Below the pieces are notes generated by a model, which saw only the letters and a list, made by a program, of their open reading frames with translations, searched no databases and was not told the origin of the DNA. From JAHRVQ01 sp963976815 (GTDB lineage Bacteria > Pseudomonadota > Gammaproteobacteria > Pseudomonadales > Azotimanducaceae): a stretch of DNA of 64,000 nucleotides. Shown here in pieces: positions 43,361-52,416 of this stretch (its first letter is position 1; every line of letters starts with the position of its first letter). The DNA lies in contig CAXBLU010000001.1 of the NCBI GenBank assembly GCA_963976815.1, forward strand, positions 496,001 through 560,000, given 5' to 3'. A program made the position numbers and the translations under genes.

Positions 43361-45481
43361 TCAGCTTACCTGGACCGCATGAATGAGATTGGTCGGTAAC
43401 GCCCGTCGACCGATGCGCTTTAAGGCCATCACGAAGGCTGTTCCTGCTAAAGCTGTCCCCGCAATCCAACTCAGAGCAAAGCCAGGATTATTGCCAAGAT
43501 TACCTAGCTGATAAAGAATGCTCGCCGACCCGTAGGCAACAAACGTCGTCCAGGTAAAGATCAGTGCCATCCAGCGCCAGCCAGATTCTTTTGCCGTTGC
43601 GCCCAGTACAGCGACGCAGGGCGCATACATGAGGATAAATACCAGATAACAAAAAGCGGAGAACTGATCGCCGAATAGCTGCGCCATATTGCTTAAGGTT
43701 GATGTCGAAACACCCTGGTCCTCGGCAGCACCTGCAGCGTCGGACATGTCTCCAAGACCAATGCCCAGGGGATCCGTTAATGCGCTTGTCAGATCCTGAC
43801 CGTTGACCCAAATCGACATAAACGCATCCTGGACGGAACCCATGAGATCTAATTCCGCATCGTCATCCACCGACTCGCTGTAGAGCGCATCAAGGGTTCC
43901 AACAACCGCTTCTTTGGCAAAAATACCCGTGAACAGCCCTACCGTTGCAGGCCAATTCTCTTCCTTAAGACCAATCGGTGCAAAAATTGGTGTAATGGCT
44001 TTACCCACCGCAGAAAGCGCAGAGGTTTCACTATCCTCATTGCCGAAGCTGCCGTCGGTCCCGTAAGAATTAAGAAAACTCAACCCTATAACCACCAGAA
44101 TAATCGTCTTACCGGCCCGTAGTACAAAACTTCTAAGGCGCATCCAGGTCGTCAGCAACAGATTCCTCAGCACCGGGATATGGTAGGCCGGCATTTCCTG
44201 AAAGGATGGCGTCACCTCCGCTTTAAAAATCTGACGACGGAAAATAAAGCCCGTTAATACCGCCATGGCGATACCTATCAGATAAAGTCCGAAGACAACA
44301 TTCTGACCGTTACTAGGAAAAAACGCCGCCGCAAATAGCGCGTATACCGTCAACCGGGCGCCGCAGGACATAAAAGGAGCCATGGCAATGGTGAGCAATC
44401 GGTCGCTATCCCGTCCCAGGGTTCTCGACGCCATTACCGCCGGCACATTACAACCAAAGCCAACAATCAAAGGGACAAAGGCGGTACCGGGCAGACCAAT
44501 TTTGCTCATCAGTCGGTCCACAACAAATGCTGCCCGGGACATATACCCAGAGTCTTCTAAGATCGACAAGCAGAAAAACAAGAACCCAATTACCGGGATA
44601 AAGGTTGCAACAAGTTGGATGCCACCCCCCAGGCCGTTTGCAATCAAGACCGTTAACCACTGGGGTGAGCCAATCTGATCTAACAGAACAGTTGTGCCAT
44701 CAACAAACACAGCACCAAACAAGATATCAAAAAAATCAATAAACACAGCGCCCATATTAATGGCGACGGTAAACATCAAATACATCATCAAGAGAAAACA
44801 CGGCACACCTAGCCATCGATTCAGCACCCACTGATCAATTTTCTCGGTGAGGGTATGGGTCATGGGTGTCACTTCAACGACACCATCTACAAGTGCTCTG
44901 GAGGTGTGGTATCGCCTAACGAGCTTTTCTGACACATCAGTGGACTTGTCTTCTACCAGATTTTTTTTCTCGACAACGGTATCAATTCGATCAGCCAACA
45001 TTGCCTTCAGTTCAACGACACCCTGGCCCGTTGAAGCAATAATCGGAATAACAGGAACCCCAAGCTTCTCAGATAACTTAACCGCGTCGACAACGGTGCC
45101 CTGTTGCCTGGCAACATCAAGCATATTAAGCGCAACAATCACGTTAATGTTCTGCTCAAGCAGCTGTTGGGTTAACACCAGATTGCGTTCAAGGTTGCTG
45201 GCATCAAGAATATTAACGATGCACGTGGACGCTTCACTTGCGAGATAGTCCTTTGCTATCTGCTCATCCAACCCTAGATAGCTTTGCTCAAGGGAGTAGA
45301 TGCCCGGCAAGTCAATCAACTCAAATTTTGAATCTCCGACAATGAAGTCACCGGATTTTTTCTCAACGGTCACCCCTGGCCAGTTCCCCACCTTTTGATG
45401 GGCACCGGTCAAAATATTAAACAGTGTGGTCTTACCGCAATTGGGATTGCCAATCAGCGCAATAGAAGGTTTTTTCATCAC
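43361..45481 (-). CDS. feoB: Ferrous iron transporter FeoB
   Basis: 706 residues. N-terminal G domain: G1 GNPNCGKTTL, G3 DLPGIYSL, G4 LNMLD (with Asn and Asp, MLD in place of the usual xKD), then a helical GDI-like part and a membrane core with GFGCNVPAVMASRTL and VFGTL-like TGIFAKEAVVGTL (gate motifs). Imports Fe2+. ATG 45481 overlaps the feoA stop by 4 bases. No FeoC gene follows; the 124 bases to the next gene show none. The segment between the gates (about residues 470-520) is longer in E. coli. Confidence 0.96.
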   Translation of the reverse strand: MMKKPSIALIGNPNCGKTTLFNILTGAHQKVGNWPGVTVEKKSGDFIVGDSKFELIDLPGIYSLEQSYLGLDEQIAKDYLASEASTCIVNILDASNLERNLVLTQQLLEQNINVIVALNMLDVARQQGTVVDAVKLSEKLGVPVIPIIASTGQGVVELKAMLADRIDTVVEKKNLVEDKSTDVSEKLVRRYHTSRALVDGVVEVTPMTHTLTEKIDQWVLNRWLGVPCFLLMMYLMFTVAINMGAVFIDFFDILFGAVFVDGTTVLLDQIGSPQWLTVLIANGLGGGIQLVATFIPVIGFLFFCLSILEDSGYMSRAAFVVDRLMSKIGLPGTAFVPLIVGFGCNVPAVMASRTLGRDSDRLLTIAMAPFMSCGARLTVYALFAAAFFPSNGQNVVFGLYLIGIAMAVLTGFIFRRQIFKAEVTPSFQEMPAYHIPVLRNLLLTTWMRLRSFVLRAGKTIILVVIGLSFLNSYGTDGSFGNEDSETSALSAVGKAITPIFAPIGLKEENWPATVGLFTGIFAKEAVVGTLDALYSESVDDDAELDLMGSVQDAFMSIWVNGQDLTSALTDPLGIGLGDMSDAAGAAEDQGVSTSTLSNMAQLFGDQFSAFCYLVFILMYAPCVAVLGATAKESGWRWMALIFTWTTFVAYGSASILYQLGNLGNNPGFALSWIAGTALAGTAFVMALKRIGRRALPTNLIHAVQVS

Positions 45482-45705
45482 ATCGCCTCAACTGCAACCA
45501 ATAGTGCTTCCTGCCTTCTGATACTGAGCAGCGTCATGCCAACGCGAATCTGGATCGGGTCCCCGGCGGGTGCATAACGCAGAACATCAACTGCAGCGCC
45601 GGGATAGAGACCCAGCGCGTAAAGACGACTTTGCAAATCGGGATGATCCGCAGCCGCATTCACAATGCGGCAACTCGATTTGGGGGAAATATCAGAAAGG
45701 TTCAT
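45478..45705 (-). CDS. feoA: FeoA, SH3-like Fe2+ transport accessory protein
   Basis: 75 residues. Typical FeoA beta-barrel: LQSRLYALGLYPGAAVDVLR, GDPIQIRVGMTLLSIRRQEA. Binds and modulates FeoB. Stop overlaps the feoB start (ATGA). The ribosome site is weak. A Fur-box-like site lies 50 bases upstream. Confidence 0.93.
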   Translation of the reverse strand: MNLSDISPKSSCRIVNAAADHPDLQSRLYALGLYPGAAVDVLRYAPAGDPIQIRVGMTLLSIRRQEALLVAVEAM

Positions 45706-45754
45706 GGCGGCAACAACTCAGCCTAATTCACTAGAACGCGCAGTGTAAACTATA

Positions 45755-45769
45755 TGAGAACCATTATCA
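45755..45769 (-). promoter_or_regulatory. Fur-box-like operator of feoAB
   Basis: On the minus strand TGATAATGGTTCTCA matches the Fur 7-1-7 repeat (TGATAAT-N-ATTATCA) at 12 of 14 positions. It lies 50 to 64 bases before the FeoA start, where a promoter would sit. Fe2+-Fur repression of feoAB is the expected role. Confidence 0.8.
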
Positions 45770-45805
45770 TTCTGATTTTTGCCAGGGTGGCACCTGGGAT
45801 CTCCG

Positions 45806-46579
45806 CTATGCCAACTCAGAACAGATATGTCCACCATCCACAACCAAGGTAGAACCGGTCATATAGCTAGATCCTTCGGAGGCAAGGAGCAACAATGGGC
45901 CATCCAGATCATCAAATTCGCCATAACGACGCATGGGAATTCCCTTAACAAAACTATCGGAACGCTCACTCTCGAGCAGCACACGGCTCACATCCGTCAG
46001 AATATAGCCCGGCGCTAAAGCATTCACCCGGACGCCAAATTTTGCACCCTCCAGGGCCATAATTTCTGTGGCTTTGATCAACGCCGCCTTTGACACAGCG
46101 TAGGGAAACTGCCCCTTGATGGTCCGAAAGGCGGTAATCGATGCAATGTTGATGATATTTCCGGCTCTGGTCTTGTCAGCCCCTACCCTTAGGGTAAACA
46201 GCTTCGACAGTCGCCAGACCGACTTTAAATTTGTGTCAAAGACATAATCCCAATCGTCATCATCAATCATGGCGAAGGTCTTCGCACCCGCCTCAACCCC
46301 GGCATTATTCACCAGCACATCAATCGGCCCCTGAGCTTGTTCTGCTTCATCTAGAAAGGCGACGGCACTGGCCGGGTCAGTCACATCAAGCGTAAAACCC
46401 CTCGCTTGCCCACCTCCAGCGTTGATACCGTTAACACGTTGCGTAATTTTATCCAGACGCCGCGCGCCGAGTGAAACCTTTGCACCGGCATCTGCCAACA
46501 CCCCGGCAAAGTGATGGCCGAAGCCTGAAGAGGCGCCTGTAATGGCAACGTGCTTGCCCTGCATATCAAATGAACCCAT
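45806..46579 (-). CDS. SDR-family oxidoreductase
   Basis: 257 residues. Cofactor motif TGASSGFG (positions 13-20), NNAG as VLVNNAGVEAG, catalytic Tyr-Lys in YAVSKAAL, and C-terminal SSYMTGSTLVVDGG. Classical SDR with NADP or NAD; substrate unknown. ATG 46579 follows GGATGGCTCC. Its direction is the same as feoAB but the feoAB promoter region separates them. Confidence 0.9.
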   Translation of the reverse strand: MGSFDMQGKHVAITGASSGFGHHFAGVLADAGAKVSLGARRLDKITQRVNGINAGGGQARGFTLDVTDPASAVAFLDEAEQAQGPIDVLVNNAGVEAGAKTFAMIDDDDWDYVFDTNLKSVWRLSKLFTLRVGADKTRAGNIINIASITAFRTIKGQFPYAVSKAALIKATEIMALEGAKFGVRVNALAPGYILTDVSRVLLESERSDSFVKGIPMRRYGEFDDLDGPLLLLASEGSSYMTGSTLVVDGGHICSELA

Positions 46580-46742
46580 GGAGCCATCCTACGTTTCTAA
46601 GAAGAAACATTGTCGACAAATGAGCGTGATAAAAGCAAGTGGCAGATTCAAACGCTGATCCGTCAATTTGCGTCTAACCCGTTCAGAACCCATCAAGAGC
46701 CGGGCTTTTCGTTTATCATCCGGATATTGGGACACCTAAATA

Positions 46743-48026
46743 TTGAGAGCCGCTTTGGAATACACCAGCGTTGGTGAACAGCAAAAAGCCCTGGAACTCG
46801 CCAACATGAAAAGGACGGCGACGGGTCTGCTGCTGCTCATGACTGTCATCTTCATCGGCACGCGAATCTTTCACGGCGAATTCATCTGGCTTGGGTTTGT
46901 TGAAGCAACGGCGGAAGCTGCAATGATTGGCGCCCTCGCCGACTGGTTTGCGGTGACGGCATTATTTCGCCACCCCCTGGGCATTAAAATCCCTCACACC
47001 GCTATTATCCCCAACCGAAAGGACAATATAGCTGAACAGTTTGGCGAGTTTGTTCAGATGAACTTTCTGTCCGAAGCCGTTATCTCAGAAAAAGTTCGTT
47101 CAATGAACCTCAGTCGTCGAGTTGCCGCCTGGGTCGTCCGGCCAGAGAATGCCAGCGCCATTGCAGATCAAGTAACCGCGGGGCTCAGCGGCGTCGTAAA
47201 GGTCATGAACGATGAAGATATTCAATCACTGATTGAATCGAAACTAGAGGCAAAAATTCGGCAGACATCTTTTGCCCCCATGATTGGAGACCTCCTCACA
47301 TTTGTAACCTCGGGCCGGCGGCAACAGGATCTGTTTGACGCTTTTGTCAAAATTGGGCTTAACCTGCTCGAAACCAGCGATGACGATATTCGGGAAAAGG
47401 TTCAGCAAGAAACCCCATGGTGGTTTCCTGGCTCACTAGACAAGGCGGTTTACGGCAAGATTGTGCGAGGGGTCAGTAAGACGCTGTATGACATGCAGGT
47501 AGATATCTACCATCCGATGCGCGTTCGGATGATGCAAATGAGCAACGAGTTTATGGAGCAATTGCGGCACTCGGCTGACATCAAAGAAAAAGAAATCACC
47601 CTCAAAGAAGATATCCTGAATGAGCCCGCCGTCAGGGACTTTACCCATTCTTTATGGGCGGACATCAAAGCGGCATTGCTTGAGCAGAGTGAAAATCCAG
47701 ACGCGGAACTAAAACACGCAATTGAAGAGGCGGTCATTAAATTTGGCCATTCAATACTCTCGGAAGCGGCTCTGGCGAACAAGATTGACGGCTGGGCAGA
47801 TGATACTGCTCGATACCTGATCCGAACTTACGGTCACGAGGTCGCTGGATTAATCGCCAGCACAATCGAAGGCTGGGATCCTGAGGCCACTTCTGAGCGA
47901 ATCGAACTTCAAATCGGCAAGGACTTACAGTTCATTCGAATCAATGGCACCATAGTTGGCGGTATTGCAGGGCTGGTCATTTATACCCTGAGTCAGCTGC
48001 CAGAATGGATCGACTTCTCCTATTGA
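46743..48026 (+). CDS. DUF445 membrane protein
   Basis: 427 residues from a TTG start; an ATG at 46806 is the alternative. Two TM segments near the N-terminus (TGLLLLMTVIFIGTRIF and FVEATAEAAMIGALADWFAV), the family block WFAVTALFRHPLGIKIPHTA, and a TM segment near the C-terminus (GTIVGGIAGLVIYTLSQL) with a long helical periplasmic or cytosolic middle. DUF445 function is unknown; some members are linked to spore or envelope biology. No partner genes obvious. Confidence 0.88.
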   Translation: MRAALEYTSVGEQQKALELANMKRTATGLLLLMTVIFIGTRIFHGEFIWLGFVEATAEAAMIGALADWFAVTALFRHPLGIKIPHTAIIPNRKDNIAEQFGEFVQMNFLSEAVISEKVRSMNLSRRVAAWVVRPENASAIADQVTAGLSGVVKVMNDEDIQSLIESKLEAKIRQTSFAPMIGDLLTFVTSGRRQQDLFDAFVKIGLNLLETSDDDIREKVQQETPWWFPGSLDKAVYGKIVRGVSKTLYDMQVDIYHPMRVRMMQMSNEFMEQLRHSADIKEKEITLKEDILNEPAVRDFTHSLWADIKAALLEQSENPDAELKHAIEEAVIKFGHSILSEAALANKIDGWADDTARYLIRTYGHEVAGLIASTIEGWDPEATSERIELQIGKDLQFIRINGTIVGGIAGLVIYTLSQLPEWIDFSY

Positions 48027-48134
48027 ACCAGGTGAGAGCTAAAGCCTACTGATGTTAACCATACTGATATCGTTCTGGTCGATATCGCATTAATCAATCC
48101 CTCATTTAAGAACGGCATACATAACGGATCTAAC

Positions 48135-48566
48135 ATGGCGATTTGGTTTAAAACCCCTAGCAACGAGTCACTCAATAAAGTCCTGATGAATACCCTGGCA
48201 AGCCACTTGGGCATTCGCGTGACCCATATCGGGGAAGATTTTTTGGTTGCCACAATGCCGCTCCAGAACAATACCTCCGAGGGCAGCGGCCTGCTTCACG
48301 GCGGCGCCTCCCTGGCTCTAGCGGAAACTCTTGGCACCGTCGGTGCTAATGCCTGTATTGACCTCAACAACCAGCGCTGCCTTTGTATGGAAATTAATGC
48401 CAATCATATTGCTGCAGTCAAAAGCGGTCTGGTGACGGCAATGGCACGCCCTGTACACATCGGTAATCACTCCCAGGTATGGCGAGTCGAAATTCGCGAT
48501 GACGACGACGAGTTGGTTTGCGAATCTCGCCTGACCCTGAGCATTGTCGGCATTGATGATGTTTAA
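48135..48566 (+). CDS. PaaI-family hotdog thioesterase
   Basis: 143 residues, hotdog fold: GLLHGGASLALAETLGTVGA contains the HGG and the Glu of the acyl-CoA thioesterase family, followed by LCMEINANHIAAVKSGLVTA and the C-terminal strand LTLSIV. Hydrolyses aromatic or acyl-CoA esters; substrate unknown. ATG follows GGATCTAAC. Lies 105 bases before the GTPase gene on the same strand. Confidence 0.88.
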   Translation: MAIWFKTPSNESLNKVLMNTLASHLGIRVTHIGEDFLVATMPLQNNTSEGSGLLHGGASLALAETLGTVGANACIDLNNQRCLCMEINANHIAAVKSGLVTAMARPVHIGNHSQVWRVEIRDDDDELVCESRLTLSIVGIDDV

Positions 48567-48671
48567 GCCCATCCAGCCAGCCGTCAAAACTGTCTCAATA
48601 CAAAACAAATAGAACACCAACACCAACCGACGTGTATTATGAGTAAGAGCCAAAAAGAATAAGCGCTACTT

Positions 48672-49193
48672 TTGACAGCACCACAGAAACAGCAAAAACG
48701 AAAACTTTGCATGATTGGCGCCTATGCGGTTGGTAAAACGAGCCTCGTTGATCAATTTGTGCTGAGTATCTATTCCGATGCTTATCACACCACTGTTGGC
48801 GTAAAAATCGATAAGAAAGTCCTGCAGGTAAACGATACCGAATTGACCTGCGTGATTTGGGATATTGCCGGAGAAGATGAGTTTTACACAGTATCAAACA
48901 GCTATCTTCGCGGCATGGCGGGCTTCTTTTTAGTTGTCGATAGCACGCGAAATGTGACCGTCAAAATTGCGCTGAGCCTGCTTGACCGTATTCAAGAAAC
49001 CTATCCCAATATTCCGTTTATTGTTCTACTCAACAAAACAGACCTGGTTGCAGATCGAGATATTAACAATGCCGACCTGGCGCTTTTAAAAGAAAGAGCA
49101 ATAGACGTTATTGAGACCAGTGCCAAAACCGGTATTGGGGTTGAACACGCCTTCCAGGACCTTGCCAACTCAATCATTAGCAGTCGACCATGA
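48672..49193 (+). CDS. Rab/Ras-like small GTPase
   Basis: 173 residues, all in a single G domain. G1 GAYAVGKTS (16-24), switch-I Thr in YHTTVGVK, G3 IWDIAGEDEF where the Ras Gln61 position is Glu68, G4 LLNKTDL (NKTD 121-124), G5 ETSAKTG. The Q-to-E change should slow intrinsic hydrolysis, so an outside GAP may be needed. No C-terminal cysteine, so not prenylated. TTG 48672 start. It is followed by the histidine kinase with a 4-base overlap (ATGA). Prokaryotic Rab-like GTPases are rarer than Era/Obg types; MglA-type partners (MglB, roadblock) are not adjacent. Confidence 0.9.
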   Translation: MTAPQKQQKRKLCMIGAYAVGKTSLVDQFVLSIYSDAYHTTVGVKIDKKVLQVNDTELTCVIWDIAGEDEFYTVSNSYLRGMAGFFLVVDSTRNVTVKIALSLLDRIQETYPNIPFIVLLNKTDLVADRDINNADLALLKERAIDVIETSAKTGIGVEHAFQDLANSIISSRP

Positions 49194-50302
49194 CAAAGCC
49201 AAACCTGGAATCCATTAATCTGCAGCTCGACACTGCAAATCTGGTTCAAACCAGTGATGGCCGCTTCACCGCAATCGGCGCGCTACCGGCCTGGCTATCG
49301 GACTTTGGTTGCTCAGCTCAATCCGAGGAACCATTTCAACTAGAGAGTCATCTGCTATTTTTTGACACTTATCTGTTGGAAGTACGCGACCGACTTTTAC
49401 GGGAACCAGATGCCGTGATCAGCTCCGGCCCCTGGTCCGAGACAGACAACACCGGGCTGGTGAGAAACCTCTCCGCCCTGGCCCTACAGGTCGACGGCCA
49501 GCTTGTGATCCAAATTAAGCTTATCCCTCGGAAACAACAATATCAGCAAGCCATTTTTCAGCAGGCGAGAAACTACAGCCTCAAGTTTGAACAGCTTGTT
49601 CGAGAGCGAGAGCACAAAGAAATTTTGCTCCACACCATCATCCACGATTTGGCGGGGCCACTGACATCTATACACGGTGTCCTTGAACTTATGGAGCGCG
49701 GCAGAACCAGCTCACAACTCACCACAATTGGATTGGAGCAGTGTCAGGTTCAAAAGAGGATGATCGGCACAATACTCGACACCTTTGTCTCACTCGACTC
49801 GTCGAACGCTTTGCCGGGTTCCCGAAGCGAAGCACCCGATGTGATTTTCTCGGCACAGCAGGCATACGCCAAATTTCAGCCGGCATTCGAGAACAAAAAA
49901 GTTACATTAAGGCTGAGCCTCGAGCCCCATGAGCAGCTCATTAAGGTTGTTGCGGAGGAAGATTTACTCGAACGCGTGTTTGCCAATTTGCTAGAAAATG
50001 CCCTGCGACACAGTGACGAAGGTTCAACCACGGAACTGAAGGTTGAACTCTCCGCTGACAGGGTTGTGGTATCTGTACTCGATGAAGGAACTGGCATCTC
50101 CTCCAATGTGATCGCCTCGCTCTTCGACAGATATACCAGTAGCGGTGACAACGCTGGGAATATTGGCCTTGGCCTGTACTTCTGCAAGATCGTACTTGAA
50201 CGCTGGAAAGGTAGCTTAAAGTGTGAAAATCGGACGGATACCAAAGGCAGTTTGTTCCAATTTGAGCTGCTACGGTTCGATTCTAAAAGCGAATCAATCT
50301 GA
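49190..50302 (+). CDS. Soluble sensor histidine kinase
   Basis: 370 residues without a TM segment. Residues 1-115 form an N-terminal domain not clearly recognised, possibly PAS-like (ending QLVIQIKLIPRKQQ). A coiled coil at 118-147 leads to the H-box IIHDLAGPLTSIHGVLEL (His152). The HATPase has N-box ANLLENALRHSDEG, G1 DEGTGISS and G2 NIGLGLYFCKIVLE. No response regulator is adjacent. ATG 49190 overlaps the GTPase stop (ATGA), so the two are made together. May sense the GTPase state or control it; the phosphate acceptor is unknown. Confidence 0.9.
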   Translation: MTKPNLESINLQLDTANLVQTSDGRFTAIGALPAWLSDFGCSAQSEEPFQLESHLLFFDTYLLEVRDRLLREPDAVISSGPWSETDNTGLVRNLSALALQVDGQLVIQIKLIPRKQQYQQAIFQQARNYSLKFEQLVREREHKEILLHTIIHDLAGPLTSIHGVLELMERGRTSSQLTTIGLEQCQVQKRMIGTILDTFVSLDSSNALPGSRSEAPDVIFSAQQAYAKFQPAFENKKVTLRLSLEPHEQLIKVVAEEDLLERVFANLLENALRHSDEGSTTELKVELSADRVVVSVLDEGTGISSNVIASLFDRYTSSGDNAGNIGLGLYFCKIVLERWKGSLKCENRTDTKGSLFQFELLRFDSKSESI

Positions 50303-50512
50303 AGCCACCCCCTAAAGATCCGACTTAGATGAGTTCTCGCGATTTGGGAAACGCGACTGTATGCATCATCAAGGGGTTACCGGCCAAACTTCCTACCATC
50401 AAAGCAGGTGATATCCGCTCAACAACACCCACACTTCTGCAACGGGTAAATTGACTGTCACCGGACCTAATGCAAACATAACCTCAAATTTGCTGCCGGG
50501 TAGAATCAAATC

Positions 50513-52303
50513 ATGGGAATTGCTGTCGACAAAGAAGCATTAAAGAAAAAGTATCTTGAAGAGCGCGATAAACGGCTGCGGGCCGACGGAAACGCCCAGT
50601 ATCTCGAGTTAAAGGGTCAACTTGCCCACTACCTCGAAGACCCCTATACCCCATTTGAAGAACGGCAACCTATAACAGATCACGTTATGGTTGCATTCAT
50701 CGGCGGCGGTTTTGCAGGTCTAGTGACCGGTGCTCGCCTCAAAGAACAGGGCATCAACGATGTCCGAATTATCGAAAAAGGCGGCGACTTCGGTGGCACC
50801 TGGTACTGGAATCGCTATCCCGGTGCCCAGTGCGACACCGCGTCTTTTGTCTATATGCCGATGCTCGAAGAGACCGGTCATATGCCATCGGAAAAATACG
50901 CCCATCAGCCAGAGATCCTTGCCCAGTGCCAGAGAATTGGCAATCAGTACAAACTCTATGACAACGCTCTGTTTCACACCGAAGTGAAAGCCCTGGAATG
51001 GCAGGCGGACAAATCCTGTTGGCTAGTGAAGACCAACCGCGGCGACGCATTTACTGCCCAGTATCTTGCAATGGGCACAGGACCTTTGCATGTACCAAAA
51101 TTGCCGGGCATAGCAGGCATTGAAGACTTCAAAGGCCACTCGTTTCATACCAGTCGCTGGGATTACGCCTACACCGGTGGGACTCCAGAAGGCGCCCTGC
51201 TTGAAAACCTAAAAGACAAGCGTGTCGGTATTATTGGTACCGGTGCAACCTCCGTACAATGTGTGCCGCATTTGGCAAAAGCCTGTAAGGAGCTTTACGT
51301 CTTCCAACGCACACCTTCATCGGTTGATGTTCGCGACAACAAACCGACCGACCCCGAATGGTTTAAAGAAATGGCGACCGAAGGGTGGCAACAACGTTGG
51401 TTGGAAAATTTTACGGCTAACCAAACCGGTGGGATTGCGTCAGAGGATCTCGTCATGGACGGCTGGACGGAGCTGTCTCGCAGGGTGCGATCCAAAATCA
51501 TGGAACTACCCGCCGAGGACCGCACCCCGGTCAACATGTTGGCGGCATACGAAGATTCCGACTTTGAGAAAATGGAAGAAATCCGAAAGCGCGCTGAACA
51601 GCTGGTCGAAGACAAAGAAACCGCTGAAGGGCTAAAAGCCTGGTATCGACAGCTGTGTAAACGGCCATGTTTTCACGACCAATATCTTCAAGCTTTTAAT
51701 GAGCCAGGCACCCATCTGGTTCATACCGATGGCAAGGGTGTCGAAAAGATTACTGAAAATGGGGTTGTGGTAGCGGGCAAAGAATACCCGTTGGATTGCA
51801 TTATCTATGCTTCTGGGTTTGAAGTCGGTACAGAATATAAACGTAGAGCAGGATATGACATGGTCGGCCGAGACGGGCTAAAGCTGTCTGAGAAATGGGC
51901 TGAGGGAATGAAATCCAAACATGGCACCCATGTACACGGTTTTCCAAATGCGTTTATTGTGCAGCCGACCCAGGGCGCCAACCTGATTTCTAATGTCCCC
52001 CACAATCTTACTGAATCCGGAAAAACCATTGCACTGACCATCAAGCACGCAATTGACAATGGCTTTAAAGAAATCGAAGTGAGCCAAAAAGCTGAGGATG
52101 AGTGGATCGAATTGTTACTAACAAACGCCGGCGGCATGCTAGGTTCGCCGGACTGTACGCCTGGCTACTATAACAACGAAGGTCAGCCCGCCGGACCGGG
52201 GGCCAAATACCATGTTGGCTATCCCCAGGGTGCGACAGCCTATTTCAAATACATCAAAGAGTGGCGAGAGTCGGGGGATTTTGAAGGCATAGAGTTTCGC
52301 TAG
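50513..52303 (+). CDS. Flavin-containing Baeyer-Villiger-type monooxygenase
   Basis: 596 residues. FAD motif GGGFAGL (64-70) and GGTWYWNRYPGAQCDT; BVMO fingerprint FKGHSFHTSRWD (206-217) with the consensus FxGxxxHxxxW; NADPH motif IGTGATSVQC near 242-250. Inserts oxygen next to a ketone carbonyl, for example on cyclic ketones or steroids; substrate unknown. ATG 50513 has GGGTAG eleven bases upstream. A terminator shared with the HD gene follows. The neighbouring acyl-CoA dehydrogenase and SDR genes are compatible with ketone or steroid breakdown, but no degradation cluster is seen. Confidence 0.92.
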   Translation: MGIAVDKEALKKKYLEERDKRLRADGNAQYLELKGQLAHYLEDPYTPFEERQPITDHVMVAFIGGGFAGLVTGARLKEQGINDVRIIEKGGDFGGTWYWNRYPGAQCDTASFVYMPMLEETGHMPSEKYAHQPEILAQCQRIGNQYKLYDNALFHTEVKALEWQADKSCWLVKTNRGDAFTAQYLAMGTGPLHVPKLPGIAGIEDFKGHSFHTSRWDYAYTGGTPEGALLENLKDKRVGIIGTGATSVQCVPHLAKACKELYVFQRTPSSVDVRDNKPTDPEWFKEMATEGWQQRWLENFTANQTGGIASEDLVMDGWTELSRRVRSKIMELPAEDRTPVNMLAAYEDSDFEKMEEIRKRAEQLVEDKETAEGLKAWYRQLCKRPCFHDQYLQAFNEPGTHLVHTDGKGVEKITENGVVVAGKEYPLDCIIYASGFEVGTEYKRRAGYDMVGRDGLKLSEKWAEGMKSKHGTHVHGFPNAFIVQPTQGANLISNVPHNLTESGKTIALTIKHAIDNGFKEIEVSQKAEDEWIELLLTNAGGMLGSPDCTPGYYNNEGQPAGPGAKYHVGYPQGATAYFKYIKEWRESGDFEGIEFR

Positions 52304-52331
52304 CCCCCTTACTTAACCTGGACGCAAAAAC

Positions 52332-52368
52332 AATCAGCCGGAATTCTTATGCAGAACTCCGGCTGATT
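52332..52368. terminator. Bidirectional intrinsic terminator
   Basis: AATCAGCCGGA (52332-52342) pairs with TCCGGCTGATT (52358-52368) around a 15-base interior that itself partly pairs (TTC with GAA). A/T-rich runs flank both sides (TATTTC to the right; TGTTTTTG on the minus strand). It lies between the convergent monooxygenase and HD-protein genes. Confidence 0.88.
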
Positions 52369-52398
52369 TATTTCAGGCGTTGTTTTAGCCATGTTGTA

Positions 52399-52416
52399 AG
52401 CAGACTAAGCAGACTA
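52399..52416. repeat. 9-bp repeat carrying the HD-protein stop codon
   Basis: AGCAGACTA occurs twice in tandem at 52399 and 52408. On the gene strand this is TAG-TCT-GCT repeated, so the stop codon is duplicated in frame (stop, Ser, Ala, stop). Same pattern as the sulP end. Confidence 0.8.
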
